This document shows positions 41,501 to 48,465 of a DNA stretch of 64,000 nucleotides, in pieces. The stretch spans positions 1 to 64,000 of IMG/VR virus record IMGVR_UViG_3300032431_000003. One strand, given 5' to 3'. The notes beneath the pieces were generated by a model. The model saw only the letters and a program-made list of their open reading frames with translations. It did not search any database and was not told the origin of the DNA. Within the stretch, counting starts at the first letter, position 1. Every line of letters starts with the position of its first letter. This DNA is from a virus. The translations under genes and the position numbers were made by a program.

Positions 41501-43406
41501 GCAATGAAGCAAGCAGTCCCTTCGTTTTAATTGTATTTGTGTCAAATTTAATTCCCAATTCTTCAATCGCCTTGGCTGACTGGGCTCCCTGTCCGGCGAT
41601 GCTACTCAATAGAGATGCGTAACCTGTCATGGCATCGTCGGCACTCAAGGTCTGGGTTAGGGCTGAGATAGAACCATAGAGTTCGTCGATACCCACGCCG
41701 GAAGCCTTGGCAGACTCAGAAACCCTAGCAATACCTCCTGCTAACTGAGGAAAGGTGACAATACCTCTTTCAACCACTTGGTTCATCTTGGCAGCAACCA
41801 AAGCTGAATCCCGATTCTCAATCTTGTAAACCTTCATTGATTTGGCGAGGGCTTCAATGGTCGTCCCGGCATCGGTTCCCGTAGCTGAACTGAGCTTCGT
41901 GGCTGCTTCCATGAAATTCGTTGTTTCGGCGATGGAACCTACGCCAGCCGAGAGAGCATTGTACATGCCCTTTGCTGCTTCAACAGAGCTAATAGCATTT
42001 TGAAGTGGACCATTAACTAAGTTAGTCAGAGCGTCTCCTAACTTGTCTTGCCCAGCGGCTGCCCCGACACTCAAGGTAGCCAAGTTAGCTAACTGATCTT
42101 GGAATCCTGCAAACCTCTGAAAAGATACGTTGACAAACTTCTCTGCTGCTTGAGAACTGAGCAAGAGTCCTTCCCCCATCATGCCAAGAGAGACCGCCAT
42201 CTCCGAAGTGGTGGAGTCAATCCCTATCGACTGCATTGCTTGAAAAGCTGTATTCAATCCCTGCATCTTCATGTAGGCATCCATAGCAGCCACACCAAGA
42301 GCATTTAGCATATCTAGAGATTGCTTTAGCGCAAGAATTCCCAGGAATTTTCCTGCGACATCGTTCAGTCCAGCCTTTTTGAAATTCTCTCCAACTCCCT
42401 CAAGAGAGCGACCCGCTTTAGAGGACTTGTCCGTCAAGTTCTCTAATCCGTCCGCAAGTTTCTCGGTCTGCTTAGTTAATCCTTCAGGTAGGTTGACCTT
42501 TGACATTCCTTGACCGAGAAGCCTTATAGCCGAAGCACCCTTTGAGCCAAGGGCATCAAGGGTCTCCTTAAGTAGGTTGGCATTCTTGGTTAAAGCTCCG
42601 TAAGAGATCGTAATTGCTCTGGCAGAGGTCGTAGCAAGAGCCATAGGCGTACTGATCATTGGTATGACTTTTTGAGATACCGTAGTCAAGGCAGTCCCCG
42701 TTGATTCCAAGACTCCTGACAAGTCTTCTTCGGCAAACCTTTGAATTCCTTCACTAAGCCGATGGATATCTCCTACTTGATCGGCAAGATTTACTGCATT
42801 CGAGAATTTAATCAGTCCACCAGATAGTTGGTTGACTACCTTTGCTGCTCCTTCGCCGACAATTCCCATCTGCTCTAGTCGTTCCGCAAAATCAGAGGTT
42901 GCCTTTGCGGCAGTCCTCAAGCCCGAAGACAGCGGCTTCTGTGCTATATCGAGAGTTTTGAATATTTTCCCTGCAACAGTACCTTGTTCCATTACTGAAG
43001 AGAAGGAATCAGCGACTGGTCCCAATGTTGAGTTTAGAAAATCAACTTGCTTTCCCATTCCCAAGAATTTAGAACCAAGTTGGACAGCCCAGTTCCCTGT
43101 AACATCCGTAACTTTCACTGTTGTTTTCAGTGCAGAGTTTGTTCCTTCGATGGTATCGGAAACATCACCAAAAGCTCCACTAAGCCCACTGACAGCCTTT
43201 CGTGAATTACTAGCAGTTCCGCTAAGTTTCCCTAGTAGCTTCTCAGCGATGCCCGACTGCTTACCCATCTCGGTGATGTGTTCAGAGCCATCGGAGACCC
43301 CTTCGTTAAGCTTTGAGAAACCTACGCCCAGTTTCTTGAGAGTGGACTCTAGCTCACTCCCGTCTCCTCTAAAATTAATAACTGCATCAGTATTTAGCAT
43401 GGTCAA
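35586..43406 (-). CDS. Tail tape measure protein (2606 aa)
   Basis: Residues 1-430 are helical. Residues about 440-680 match the TP901-type tape measure core (VGAAAGQDKLGDALTNLVNG to ATKLSSATGTDAGTTIEALA and SVSESAKASGVGIDELYG-like positions). Residues near 1230-1260 hold a hydrophobic membrane-like segment (FWVVLIGSVIGVVAVLGSVL). About 1650-2450 is a long Gln/Glu/Lys-rich coiled coil. The length of this protein sets tail length; by the roughly 0.15 nm per residue rule the tail would be near 390 nm. It is cotranscribed with the tail chaperones just upstream. Confidence 0.9.
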   Translation of the reverse strand: MTMLNTDAVINFRGDGSELESTLKKLGVGFSKLNEGVSDGSEHITEMGKQSGIAEKLLGKLSGTASNSRKAVSGLSGAFGDVSDTIEGTNSALKTTVKVTDVTGNWAVQLGSKFLGMGKQVDFLNSTLGPVADSFSSVMEQGTVAGKIFKTLDIAQKPLSSGLRTAAKATSDFAERLEQMGIVGEGAAKVVNQLSGGLIKFSNAVNLADQVGDIHRLSEGIQRFAEEDLSGVLESTGTALTTVSQKVIPMISTPMALATTSARAITISYGALTKNANLLKETLDALGSKGASAIRLLGQGMSKVNLPEGLTKQTEKLADGLENLTDKSSKAGRSLEGVGENFKKAGLNDVAGKFLGILALKQSLDMLNALGVAAMDAYMKMQGLNTAFQAMQSIGIDSTTSEMAVSLGMMGEGLLLSSQAAEKFVNVSFQRFAGFQDQLANLATLSVGAAAGQDKLGDALTNLVNGPLQNAISSVEAAKGMYNALSAGVGSIAETTNFMEAATKLSSATGTDAGTTIEALAKSMKVYKIENRDSALVAAKMNQVVERGIVTFPQLAGGIARVSESAKASGVGIDELYGSISALTQTLSADDAMTGYASLLSSIAGQGAQSAKAIEELGIKFDTNTIKTKGLLASLQDLWKATGGSTNKLKEIIPDSLAFSTALSLMTTASKDAKQNMEDMGTVGSESLDTLFDNRRQSATQRMTAVTNGFNEVMTDLGKRTLPAIEPGLKSLEGLLKYFQNLPEPLKDVIAGTAMLSMQFGRVTEAGQSLTNIVLGLGKAYLITRGSQLIMTGEIRTHVEAIRQAIMAKQGYQKALMGVLGVEQVVQKARAGQIMGLEGLKNINDGLMNSFANSRKALNGWAEDFAPMLLSAQQKTLLPAKAFDRMIGSYETLGAAIRKVDQLDLSKFTLQSENLFKSIYSITSPEVQDRISRITTNLRGLDPAIAKGNVAKAMGLDQAGSSLESIGKAEDRLKNFKDTVLAKYPDDTPLKIAMESEVKAIKSNLTSRKALAVMNAEMLVDLDKQSAIASKKKRVQNFQGIEEIFLGGNQDEIRSKIKEGFANATPSVKAEAEKLTKQIAIGNKSEKTKGLMAELLGLGDVKGTLSSVQEAQTKLANIDLPRPMTKQMAAETAAIEFNLAARAKLLALKEAEGKRAIGEIAEIGASTAAKNADTAALATNAVLTEFHLVATGRTTFATKLGALANAVYTLSINGITAALTWATSAAALFWVVLIGSVIGVVAVLGSVLLVLQDFIPALGGAAAESEKMEKALLKAAGATSELTEKQKEGTKEGKAYKGNMQGLIWLLAGTISNIWDLGKGVLWVMGGITSFIPWLLSNVPVLGPMFKAIFGSIGDLMNSVGNAFNWVKDRAGQSVEIIQELTEAATTSEGLISARNAAEAETQRLYEKTLQYRQKLKNHDYITDEAKAIVKANQGKALSSEDLAKVLAAEKKAIDALKATNDQTIADLTEANKNENDPGRKKARQSQIDDLTKQTSLLAEVAKAETLYQTNIAAIANAQASNQAAKSTEKFLDSLNQKTEEGLKKIQELDAERIAKMGRDGQSQEIIAQAQVDSETAQKVYEESMTKFGVFSSTMANAASGSQRRQLLALSSTYDKLSQDMANVGTVDLSILRSNADSAMDQIKKSFDGGAIGVEFATELLEGLQSQKGPIGQNGIAESILSASQIQENVAMIIEMKKTALERSFAMDEKAIGEVRLREKQTVISAEASALQITQIQFEQNKKRLANAKETLALIEEVGKGKDSQEYRDKQAEIVKMEQDLKGQQIEMGNQEIAVRKNVLDQKLRLDEQSNRQVQLLQTKGLITAQEAADQMAGIDIEMNNKRLKDAKETLEKIAKLQGKSSRAYMDAQLEVNKLEMELESQKENREIKRKVIAIEKSQKIFSNQIEAENQGLRIQINALTKIGDELGRQQKVLEARNSLLSLVETQSQASLTNLSRQIKDETIKAEIQTRSASQQLSILERTQEAEVESLNMSQAQQRIANEKQQTESDIALKENQRAIADAEADIAKQQVNAKLTEEDVRSGELRVDALKIQQEQLQNQRLQLRGQEMIMQSAIEELKIKQSMALVESRINLLLAEQAESEAKRNQEIKLGQQMLGYYQQQINMVTKLTNSELVKATVESKSQQASLRFLERKQELEKESAKDQERINALALEGQEYANVLQLKENERLINQANLDLTRASSKEEQGMAQSRITSLQKQREFLAGQTSMIGKQQEMNVRAAVELEIRQDQEKSEARLNVLLAKQAEQTALITEKMNFQKDILEKQKRLMESRSSQVAGQLDLLSKTLHGEAEKHAIAKATARIKYQSLLSQQEMELKLLDLNQAQQKATMEQERIRLRMQQAQNKADIADAKAKVSESIAKGDSPEMVQARLDALSAKVEQGTYLQYATEIQSNQAKLTEMLNVQERQAIVASQSTARGHALLEVAETLPEGQEQARLVASVRNQVLADLGLSSGGALDYGLTRNNFRELQGLNLNTNTQGVMPQITPPDLDYIRRNFQAQMQEFGVPQAPGGVAGQRQANDPAMAEIRDGLQAQANRPTNDVSMQNTINITLQADQNGEIGQNVEQQVLQSLDGVLTTLNQRR

Positions 43407-43445
43407 TTAGGGGGTGTTGAATGTGCAAGCCATTTCCGTTCTCCA

Positions 43446-43898
43446 TTATTCAGGCATTTGTTTTAAGATGAAACTAACCAATTGAACAAAGGCATCGTCG
43501 TTCAACGCTTCGGGCTCAGTGAGATCAGGGAAGCTAAGTCGAATAGCTTCCAGCAATAGTTTGTTTGCGCTAGGGTTGAGAAACATTTTACCCATAGCTG
43601 TATTGCGTTCCTGAGTCAACTCGTCGTCTTCGCTGAGTTCCCCCATCGCCTTCAGGTGGGCAAAGACTTTCTCGTAAAGTTGATCCGCAGTGAGCTTCTG
43701 CTGCTCTTCAGGGGTGACAATTAAGTCTTTCACCACTGCGACCAAGAAGGTGTAAACAAGTCCATTAACAGGAATGTTAGGTGGACGATAGCGAAGATTT
43801 TTTCCCAGGATAGTAACGCCTTGCTCGATTTGGTACAAACCAGTCAAGTCAGTGTCGAAGATCGTTCCAGGGATTACGTTTCTTTTCGTTGTTGCCAT
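43446..43898 (-). CDS. Hypothetical tail-assembly protein (150 aa)
   Basis: Between the chaperone pair and the tape measure. Acidic and helical (TPEEQQKLTADQLYEKVFAHLK). Could be an extra tail assembly chaperone. No family recognised. Confidence 0.5.
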   Translation of the reverse strand: MATTKRNVIPGTIFDTDLTGLYQIEQGVTILGKNLRYRPPNIPVNGLVYTFLVAVVKDLIVTPEEQQKLTADQLYEKVFAHLKAMGELSEDDELTQERNTAMGKMFLNPSANKLLLEAIRLSFPDLTEPEALNDDAFVQLVSFILKQMPE

Positions 43899-43904
43899 AG
43901 TTAA

Positions 43905-44102
43905 TTAAAAGTCATTAAGGAAGTTCTCTAGTTCAGGGTGGCTTGCCATGTGATCCTCTAAGCCCTTGCTTGCTACTTCAAGTCTCCTTTCTTCTGGGTC
44001 TCTTCTTATTTCGACCGTGGAATTAATTAAGTCTTGAATAGCTTGCCCATCCCAGTTTTGCCAAATAATCCAAGGCATTTGGGACTTGGGATAGAGTTCC
44101 AT
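43905..44102 (-). CDS. Tail assembly chaperone, -1 frame extension (T part of G/GT)
   Basis: This frame lies in -1 relative to the preceding 169-residue gene and is open back across its stop: reading in -1 before ATG 44102 gives KETNPDADTLALL, then MELYPKSQ. So the likely product is a fusion (GT) made by slipping on the A-rich run at 44131-44143, as in lambda. The 65-residue frame alone begins at ATG 44102 and may not be made separately. Confidence 0.6.
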   Translation of the reverse strand: MELYPKSQMPWIIWQNWDGQAIQDLINSTVEIRRDPEERRLEVASKGLEDHMASHPELENFLNDF

Positions 44103-44110
44103 CAGTAAAG

Positions 44111-44620
44111 CTAAGGTGTCGGCATCGGGGTTTGTTTCTTTTCGATCTCTTTCTTGAGAACTTTCTGCTTGCCCTTGATCTCCTGGATGAAGCTCTCCCT
44201 GGCTTTGTCCATCAACCCCTGACCGTCGTAAAGAAAAAAAGCGAAACCATGCAACTTAGCTATTCGAGAGGGTAGATGACTCTCTTCCTTGCTCTCAGGG
44301 ACAATGGCTCCATCCTCGTCTTGGTGAGTCGTTCCAGTAAAGAAGACCTGCATAATCTCATCGCTGTCCATTTCATCAAGTTCAAGGGGTTCCCCTGAGA
44401 TCGTGGGCAAGAGAGTCACCGCTTGCTGAAGCAAACTCCAAGCTTTCTTGTTAGAAGGAACAAGTAGAGTTCCCGCCATTAACCCAGAAAGGAAGAATTG
44501 CTCCAGCAAGGATTGTTGTAATTCCATCATATCAGCCCACTTAGCGCGGGGTAATGGCTTAACCTTAACCACTGCCCCGTCTAAGTAAGTAACGTCAAAA
44601 TAACGTTCAGCCATTAGCAA
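44111..44620 (-). CDS. Tail assembly chaperone, G part (169 aa)
   Basis: Follows the tail-tube gene (overlap of 7 nt) and precedes the T frame and tape measure, the lambda V-G-GT-H order. N-terminal VKVKPLPRAKW, middle helical segment, charged C-terminus with KQKVLKKEIEKKQ just before the slip site. Expected to bind the tape measure during tail assembly. Confidence 0.6.
   Translation of the reverse strand: MLMAERYFDVTYLDGAVVKVKPLPRAKWADMMELQQSLLEQFFLSGLMAGTLLVPSNKKAWSLLQQAVTLLPTISGEPLELDEMDSDEIMQVFFTGTTHQDEDGAIVPESKEESHLPSRIAKLHGFAFFLYDGQGLMDKARESFIQEIKGKQKVLKKEIEKKQTPMPTP
44131..44143 (-). promoter_or_regulatory. Candidate -1 frameshift site
   Basis: On the coding strand GAAAAGAAACAAA, codons GAA AAG AAA CAA in the G frame. 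The heptamer A AAG AAA allows a -1 slip with imperfect A-site pairing. The -1 frame stays open upstream and downstream, through the G stop at 44111. Confidence 0.45.
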
Positions 44621-45411
44621 GCCACCTTTCTTCCTGTGTATTTAATCTTGTAGGTAGAGCAACCGCCAAGGGACTGGTCTAGTCGGAACTTGATGGGTAC
44701 ATCGGCTGCGCTTGGATCAAAGGAGTTCCCGGAGATCGTTGGCGATACGTTGTCAGCTTCAAAGGTCACGATGGTATTATCCACTGAGTGAACAAGGATA
44801 GCTTTAAGCCTGTAAGCTCCGACGGGTAAGTCGCCTAGTTGCAGTCCTGCTACAATAGGCTCCTCAGTGATAACAGTAACAGTTTCGCCAGCCAAGGCAA
44901 CAGGGAATCTAAGAGCCCCAGCCGCCCCTATCATCCAAGAATTTACGGCAACTGCCCCAGAAGCAGTCCAAGGAACTCGTATTAGCTGCTGGGAGACCCC
45001 AAAGGTTCCCTTGACAGCAGCCTTGGCATTGGGTTCATCGACAACAACACCGAAACCCTCAATGTCAATGAGTACGGGGGGAACTTCTCCGGTGGCGGGA
45101 ATTGTCAACTCTCTAATGACCGGGGCAACCAAGCCCGTAGCTTGGAATTTGCGTCCAAAAAGTAGCTCCAAAGCCTCCGGTTGGCGATGCCCAAAGGAGA
45201 TAGACAAGGTAGGCTTCTCTGAGGACTGATAGGAACCCATTGTTACCATCTTAGCCAAGGGGTTCATCCCTTCTTGGATTACTTCTTCAACTCCTAGATC
45301 AAGCTGCATCGACTTTGGAGTGGGAATGTGAAGAATGTTTCCGGTGGCTAATTCTTGGAGGCGAATTTTACCAGCCCCTTTGATAGTGTTCTGAAACTTA
45401 GCTAGAGTCAT
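44614..45411 (-). CDS. Major tail tube protein (265 aa)
   Basis: The N-terminus (GKIRLQELATGNILHIPTPKSMQL) and a central beta-rich region (GSYQSSEKPTLSISF, LLFGRKFQA) follow the pattern of siphovirus tail-tube proteins. Location between the head-connector genes and the chaperones supports this. The C-terminal quarter has the extra beta-domain that often decorates tubes. Confidence 0.65.
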   Translation of the reverse strand: MTLAKFQNTIKGAGKIRLQELATGNILHIPTPKSMQLDLGVEEVIQEGMNPLAKMVTMGSYQSSEKPTLSISFGHRQPEALELLFGRKFQATGLVAPVIRELTIPATGEVPPVLIDIEGFGVVVDEPNAKAAVKGTFGVSQQLIRVPWTASGAVAVNSWMIGAAGALRFPVALAGETVTVITEEPIVAGLQLGDLPVGAYRLKAILVHSVDNTIVTFEADNVSPTISGNSFDPSAADVPIKFRLDQSLGGCSTYKIKYTGRKVAC

Positions 45412-45614
45412 GGATTTTTACCTTTTGGTTTTGGTTGAATCGATTCACCCTCTGTCCCTTGGGGTGGCTCGGACTTGGGAGAGTCAGGGGGGACATATAC
45501 AAACCCAAGAATGAAAGCTGCTGGAGGAATTTCCTCTCTGTCGTACCAGCCAGGGGGCAGGACAGACCCGTTGGCGTGTTCAGTTGGATATAGTAAGTTA
45601 ACTTTTTTGCTCAT
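45408..45614 (-). CDS. Small Pro-rich protein (68 aa)
   Basis: Start overlaps the tail-tube gene in ATGA style. N-terminal globular part then a Pro/Lys/Glu-rich tail. Unknown; sits between connector and tube genes. Confidence 0.5.
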   Translation of the reverse strand: MSKKVNLLYPTEHANGSVLPPGWYDREEIPPAAFILGFVYVPPDSPKSEPPQGTEGESIQPKPKGKNP

Positions 45615-46046
45615 TTAACCGCTTTGTTTTATGTTGAAACTAAAATCTGCTTGGTATATTAATTCGCCCAACTGAAACATCGGACGATACCGACTACTGA
45701 CTCTCCCCGTAAACTCGACACATCCTGCTTTCGCAATAGCCATCTCTCTCAAAGCGTTTGCTATATTCAGCGCAAGGAAATTATTTATCCCCGGTAGCTC
45801 ATCCATCGACACATTGGCTAAGGCATGGGTGAGCTTGATGTCTGACTGCCGAGCAGCCGTCTGAAGATCAAGGTAGTCAGACTCACGAAAACCTTTAAGT
45901 AATGGGTAGTCGGAAATAGGGATATTGAAAGCGTCATAGTAAGCCACTCGCCGAACAACCGTGACCCCATCGCCAGCCTTGTTTAAGAAAGTAGCCACCG
46001 TGTCTGTAATTTCCTTAATTAATGGGTCGTGGAATAAGCTGGTCAT
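45615..46046 (-). CDS. Putative tail-completion or connector protein (143 aa)
   Basis: Acidic helical start (DPLIKEITDTVATFL) then a beta-rich C-terminus (FTGRVSSRYRPMFQLGELIYQADFSF). Position upstream of the tube gene fits a tail terminator (gpU-like). Similarity is by pattern only. Confidence 0.45.
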   Translation of the reverse strand: MTSLFHDPLIKEITDTVATFLNKAGDGVTVVRRVAYYDAFNIPISDYPLLKGFRESDYLDLQTAARQSDIKLTHALANVSMDELPGINNFLALNIANALREMAIAKAGCVEFTGRVSSRYRPMFQLGELIYQADFSFNIKQSG

Positions 46047-46459
46047 TTGTTGAGTGATCCCAATGTTCGTTTGGTAGTGTTGATTAGTGGTGGTGCTGAT
46101 ACCTTGGGTTGAGCCATCTTTGCAGCCATTTTAGGGTTCCACTCAACAATCTTTACCTTGCGCCCTATAGTTCGTGCTGGCGGAGGACTCCTGACTCCCT
46201 TGAGGGAAGACAAGACTTGTTTCTTACCCTGTGTCAGTGCAGGAAGTACTTTTGTTTTGGCCTTTCTGTACGCTCCAACTATCTCTGACTTATTTTTGGT
46301 ATTCATCCAGCCAACCTCACGGGTATTCACAGCTTTCCCGGAGGTCGAAGGCACTCCCATCGCTTTGTTATATTTGGCTCTAGCCTTATTTGCCTTGGCT
46401 ACCTTCTTTTTGAGTCGATAGTTTTTGGCTACTTTTGTTAATTTTGCTGTGATCGCCAT
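46043..46459 (-). CDS. Highly basic protein (138 aa)
   Basis: Lys/Arg make up roughly a quarter of the residues, in blocks such as RLKKKVAKANKARAKYNKA. It has no acidic or leader segment at the N-terminus. The composition is histone-like; nucleic-acid binding inside the virion is a guess. Confidence 0.5.
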   Translation of the reverse strand: MAITAKLTKVAKNYRLKKKVAKANKARAKYNKAMGVPSTSGKAVNTREVGWMNTKNKSEIVGAYRKAKTKVLPALTQGKKQVLSSLKGVRSPPPARTIGRKVKIVEWNPKMAAKMAQPKVSAPPLINTTKRTLGSLNK

Positions 46460-46463
46460 GTGC

Positions 46464-46946
46464 CTACCTAGCTGGTCGTGGAATAGGATTCCGATTATCT
46501 TGCAGTAAGGATTCTTGAATTAGTTTTGCTATCTTTTCAAGAAGTTCATTGTGCCAAAATACGATAGGTCGTAGCTTCTGAAGTTCGTCAACGTTTTTGG
46601 CGGTCAGTTCAAAGAAGAAGGTATCGCCGTCAACGTGGTAAACATTCTGAGCTCCTGGGGTAATAGCTCCTCTCCAGAGAGTTCCAGAGTCTATATGTAT
46701 CTGCCCAGAGAGTCGGCGAGGATTTTGGCGAAAAGCCATGTTGGATAGCTTGCGATATTCAATCCCTCCGTGAGCCATGCCACCCGTAGTTGTCACTGGA
46801 GATAACAAGAAACGAGTGTTGATGTCATCTCGAATCAATTGAGCCACTTGATCGGAGATCGGGGTTAAATCACCGATCCTGTCCTGAGCCGTCTCGATCC
46901 GATCCGTCATCTGACTCAAGCCAGTAGTCGTAATCTTTATTTCCAT
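46464..46946 (-). CDS. Neck/virion morphogenesis protein (160 aa)
   Basis: The pattern AQLIRDDINTRFLLSPV....GIEYRKLS..A.R......LSGQIHIDSGTLWRGAI is that of the phage virion morphogenesis / HK97 gp10-type neck proteins. Placed with the other connector genes. Confidence 0.6.
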   Translation of the reverse strand: MEIKITTTGLSQMTDRIETAQDRIGDLTPISDQVAQLIRDDINTRFLLSPVTTTGGMAHGGIEYRKLSNMAFRQNPRRLSGQIHIDSGTLWRGAITPGAQNVYHVDGDTFFFELTAKNVDELQKLRPIVFWHNELLEKIAKLIQESLLQDNRNPIPRPAR

Positions 46947-47013
46947 AACGAATCTCGTACCAGATGGTATAGCGGTTAATAGCCTTTCTCAGTAATTCCT
47001 TAGTTAGAACCAT
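46870..47013 (-). CDS. Small protein overlapping the neck gene (47 aa)
   Basis: Leftward frame from ATG 47013, preceded by a strong ribosome site (ACAAGGAGACAC), to TGA 46870-46872. It overlaps the start of the neck gene by 77 nt in another frame, so translation may couple the two. The N-terminus is basic (MVLTKELLRKAINRYT), then acidic. Confidence 0.45.
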   Translation of the reverse strand: MVLTKELLRKAINRYTIWYEIRYGNKDYDYWLESDDGSDRDGSGQDR

Positions 47014-47027
47014 GTGTCTCCTTGTAT

Positions 47028-47540
47028 TTATCTAGGTCGTCTAGGTGGTCTTCGAGGAGTCGTGCTGCCTCTACGAACTCGTTGACCTCTGGGTTTTGCC
47101 TTGGGTAGAGACTGAAGCCTCTTCTCGGCTGCATTCCGCTTGAGTCGGTTTGCCTCAAGCTGGGTTCTGTACTTGGGAACCTCTACTGCATCTTTTGCAC
47201 TTCTGATCTTCTTGCCTGCTCTAGCGGCTAAACCCCAACGACCAGAATCTTCCTTGTTAATATGATGGATGACTGCTTTATTCAAAGGTTTAGCAAGTCG
47301 CTTATTAGTAGCCTGAACCCTTTGGTAGTAGGATTTTGGCTTTCTAGCAGGAGTGCTCTTTGCCGAAGAAAGTAACTCTGGTGCAGAAACCTGAGAGTCA
47401 AAAGTGCTACTTCCAGGAGTCCTTCTTCGGGAAGCCAAGTATCCTCCCCCTCCAAGGACTCCCGCCAAAGCTGCGGCTCTAACAATTCGCCCCTTCCTTG
47501 TTTTTCCTAGCAACTTTCGCCGCAAGTTACCCTTTGCCAT
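47028..47540 (-). CDS. Basic protein with Gly-rich hydrophobic segment (170 aa)
   Basis: Arrangement: basic N-terminus (KGNLRRKLLGKTRKGR), one hydrophobic Gly-rich helix (AAALAGVLGGGGYLAS), then a long Lys/Arg/Pro-rich tail ending RRPPRRPR. The same basic-hydrophobic-basic layout is seen in the leader family at 54195-57829, but here there is no leader. Possible virion DNA-binding or membrane-inserting protein. Confidence 0.5.
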   Translation of the reverse strand: MAKGNLRRKLLGKTRKGRIVRAAALAGVLGGGGYLASRRRTPGSSTFDSQVSAPELLSSAKSTPARKPKSYYQRVQATNKRLAKPLNKAVIHHINKEDSGRWGLAARAGKKIRSAKDAVEVPKYRTQLEANRLKRNAAEKRLQSLPKAKPRGQRVRRGSTTPRRPPRRPR

Positions 47541-48458
47541 TTAAGACCCCCTAACTCCGCCCATTAATGTGAAACTTCCCGGCTCAAAGGTAAACCGTTC
47601 GCTGAGTGGATCAATCAGTTCTAGCTCGTAGTAAACAGAGCCTCCGGCAACATCACGAGTATCGCTAGGATAGATGCGTATTTGTGCCTTCAACTCTTGG
47701 AGAATCCCATGAGTAGTTGTTGTAATATCCGTAGTAGAAATCACCCCGATACCCGAATAGGGCTGAATGGTTGATTTCTTAAACAGAGTTGATACATCGG
47801 AATCACTGGGATTCTTCTTGACCGTGAATAGCAAGGATGGACCAACGCCTTCAGTGAGAGCATCAAGGCGATAGCCCCTCACCGTTAGATTGATTCGGAA
47901 ACTGTCTCCCGCATAAATCTTGGCTCCATGAAGAGGTATCTCTTCGTAGGAAGTGACCAAAAACAGGGAAGCCATTGGGGGCGGGGGCAAGAACTCTCGG
48001 TGTACCGTAGTAACCACGAGCTTGGAGACATCGAGTTGCCCAGCAGTTTTCACTGCCAAAGCAATCCGGGGAGCCGCTTTAGACTTTGGGCTAGGGAATA
48101 ACCCACTGGTGTCAATCGCCTTGACTGCTCCCGGTCTTCCTACGGCAGGTACATGGGAGACAAAAGCATTGACGGACAGGCTGGTATGTTGCCTTGGGGA
48201 GGCTGTAACTCTCGACCTGTCTAGGGTTCCGCTAGCAACTAGTCCCCTGGCAATGATTACCTCCGCAGTCGGAGGAGTCGAGGGGAGGTCGGGGCTAGCA
48301 ACTAAAGCTCTGACAAAAGAAGGGGCTAGACCCACCGCCATTGATTGATCTAGCTTGCTACTAACGTCAAGGCTCCGAGAGTAGCGAAACTCAACGATCT
48401 TCATTGCTGAAGCGTCAAGGTGTCCATTGGTTTCAATTGAGATCGAAGGATTAGCCAT
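47541..48458 (-). CDS. Putative virion protein with BppU-like C-terminal domain (305 aa)
   Basis: Residues 1-160 are of unknown kind. Residues 165-300 (DSFRINLTVRGYRLDAL, TTHGILQELKAQIRIYPSD, YYELELIDP, FEPGSFTLMGG) follow the pattern of BppU-type N-terminal baseplate/fibre domains. Confident only that it is a virion component. Confidence 0.45.
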   Translation of the reverse strand: MANPSISIETNGHLDASAMKIVEFRYSRSLDVSSKLDQSMAVGLAPSFVRALVASPDLPSTPPTAEVIIARGLVASGTLDRSRVTASPRQHTSLSVNAFVSHVPAVGRPGAVKAIDTSGLFPSPKSKAAPRIALAVKTAGQLDVSKLVVTTVHREFLPPPPMASLFLVTSYEEIPLHGAKIYAGDSFRINLTVRGYRLDALTEGVGPSLLFTVKKNPSDSDVSTLFKKSTIQPYSGIGVISTTDITTTTHGILQELKAQIRIYPSDTRDVAGGSVYYELELIDPLSERFTFEPGSFTLMGGVRGS

Positions 48459-48465
48459 TTATCTC

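Noticed and set aside
42832-43410. Open frame of 192 codons on the + strand
   Set aside because: Antisense to the N-terminal part of the tape measure gene.
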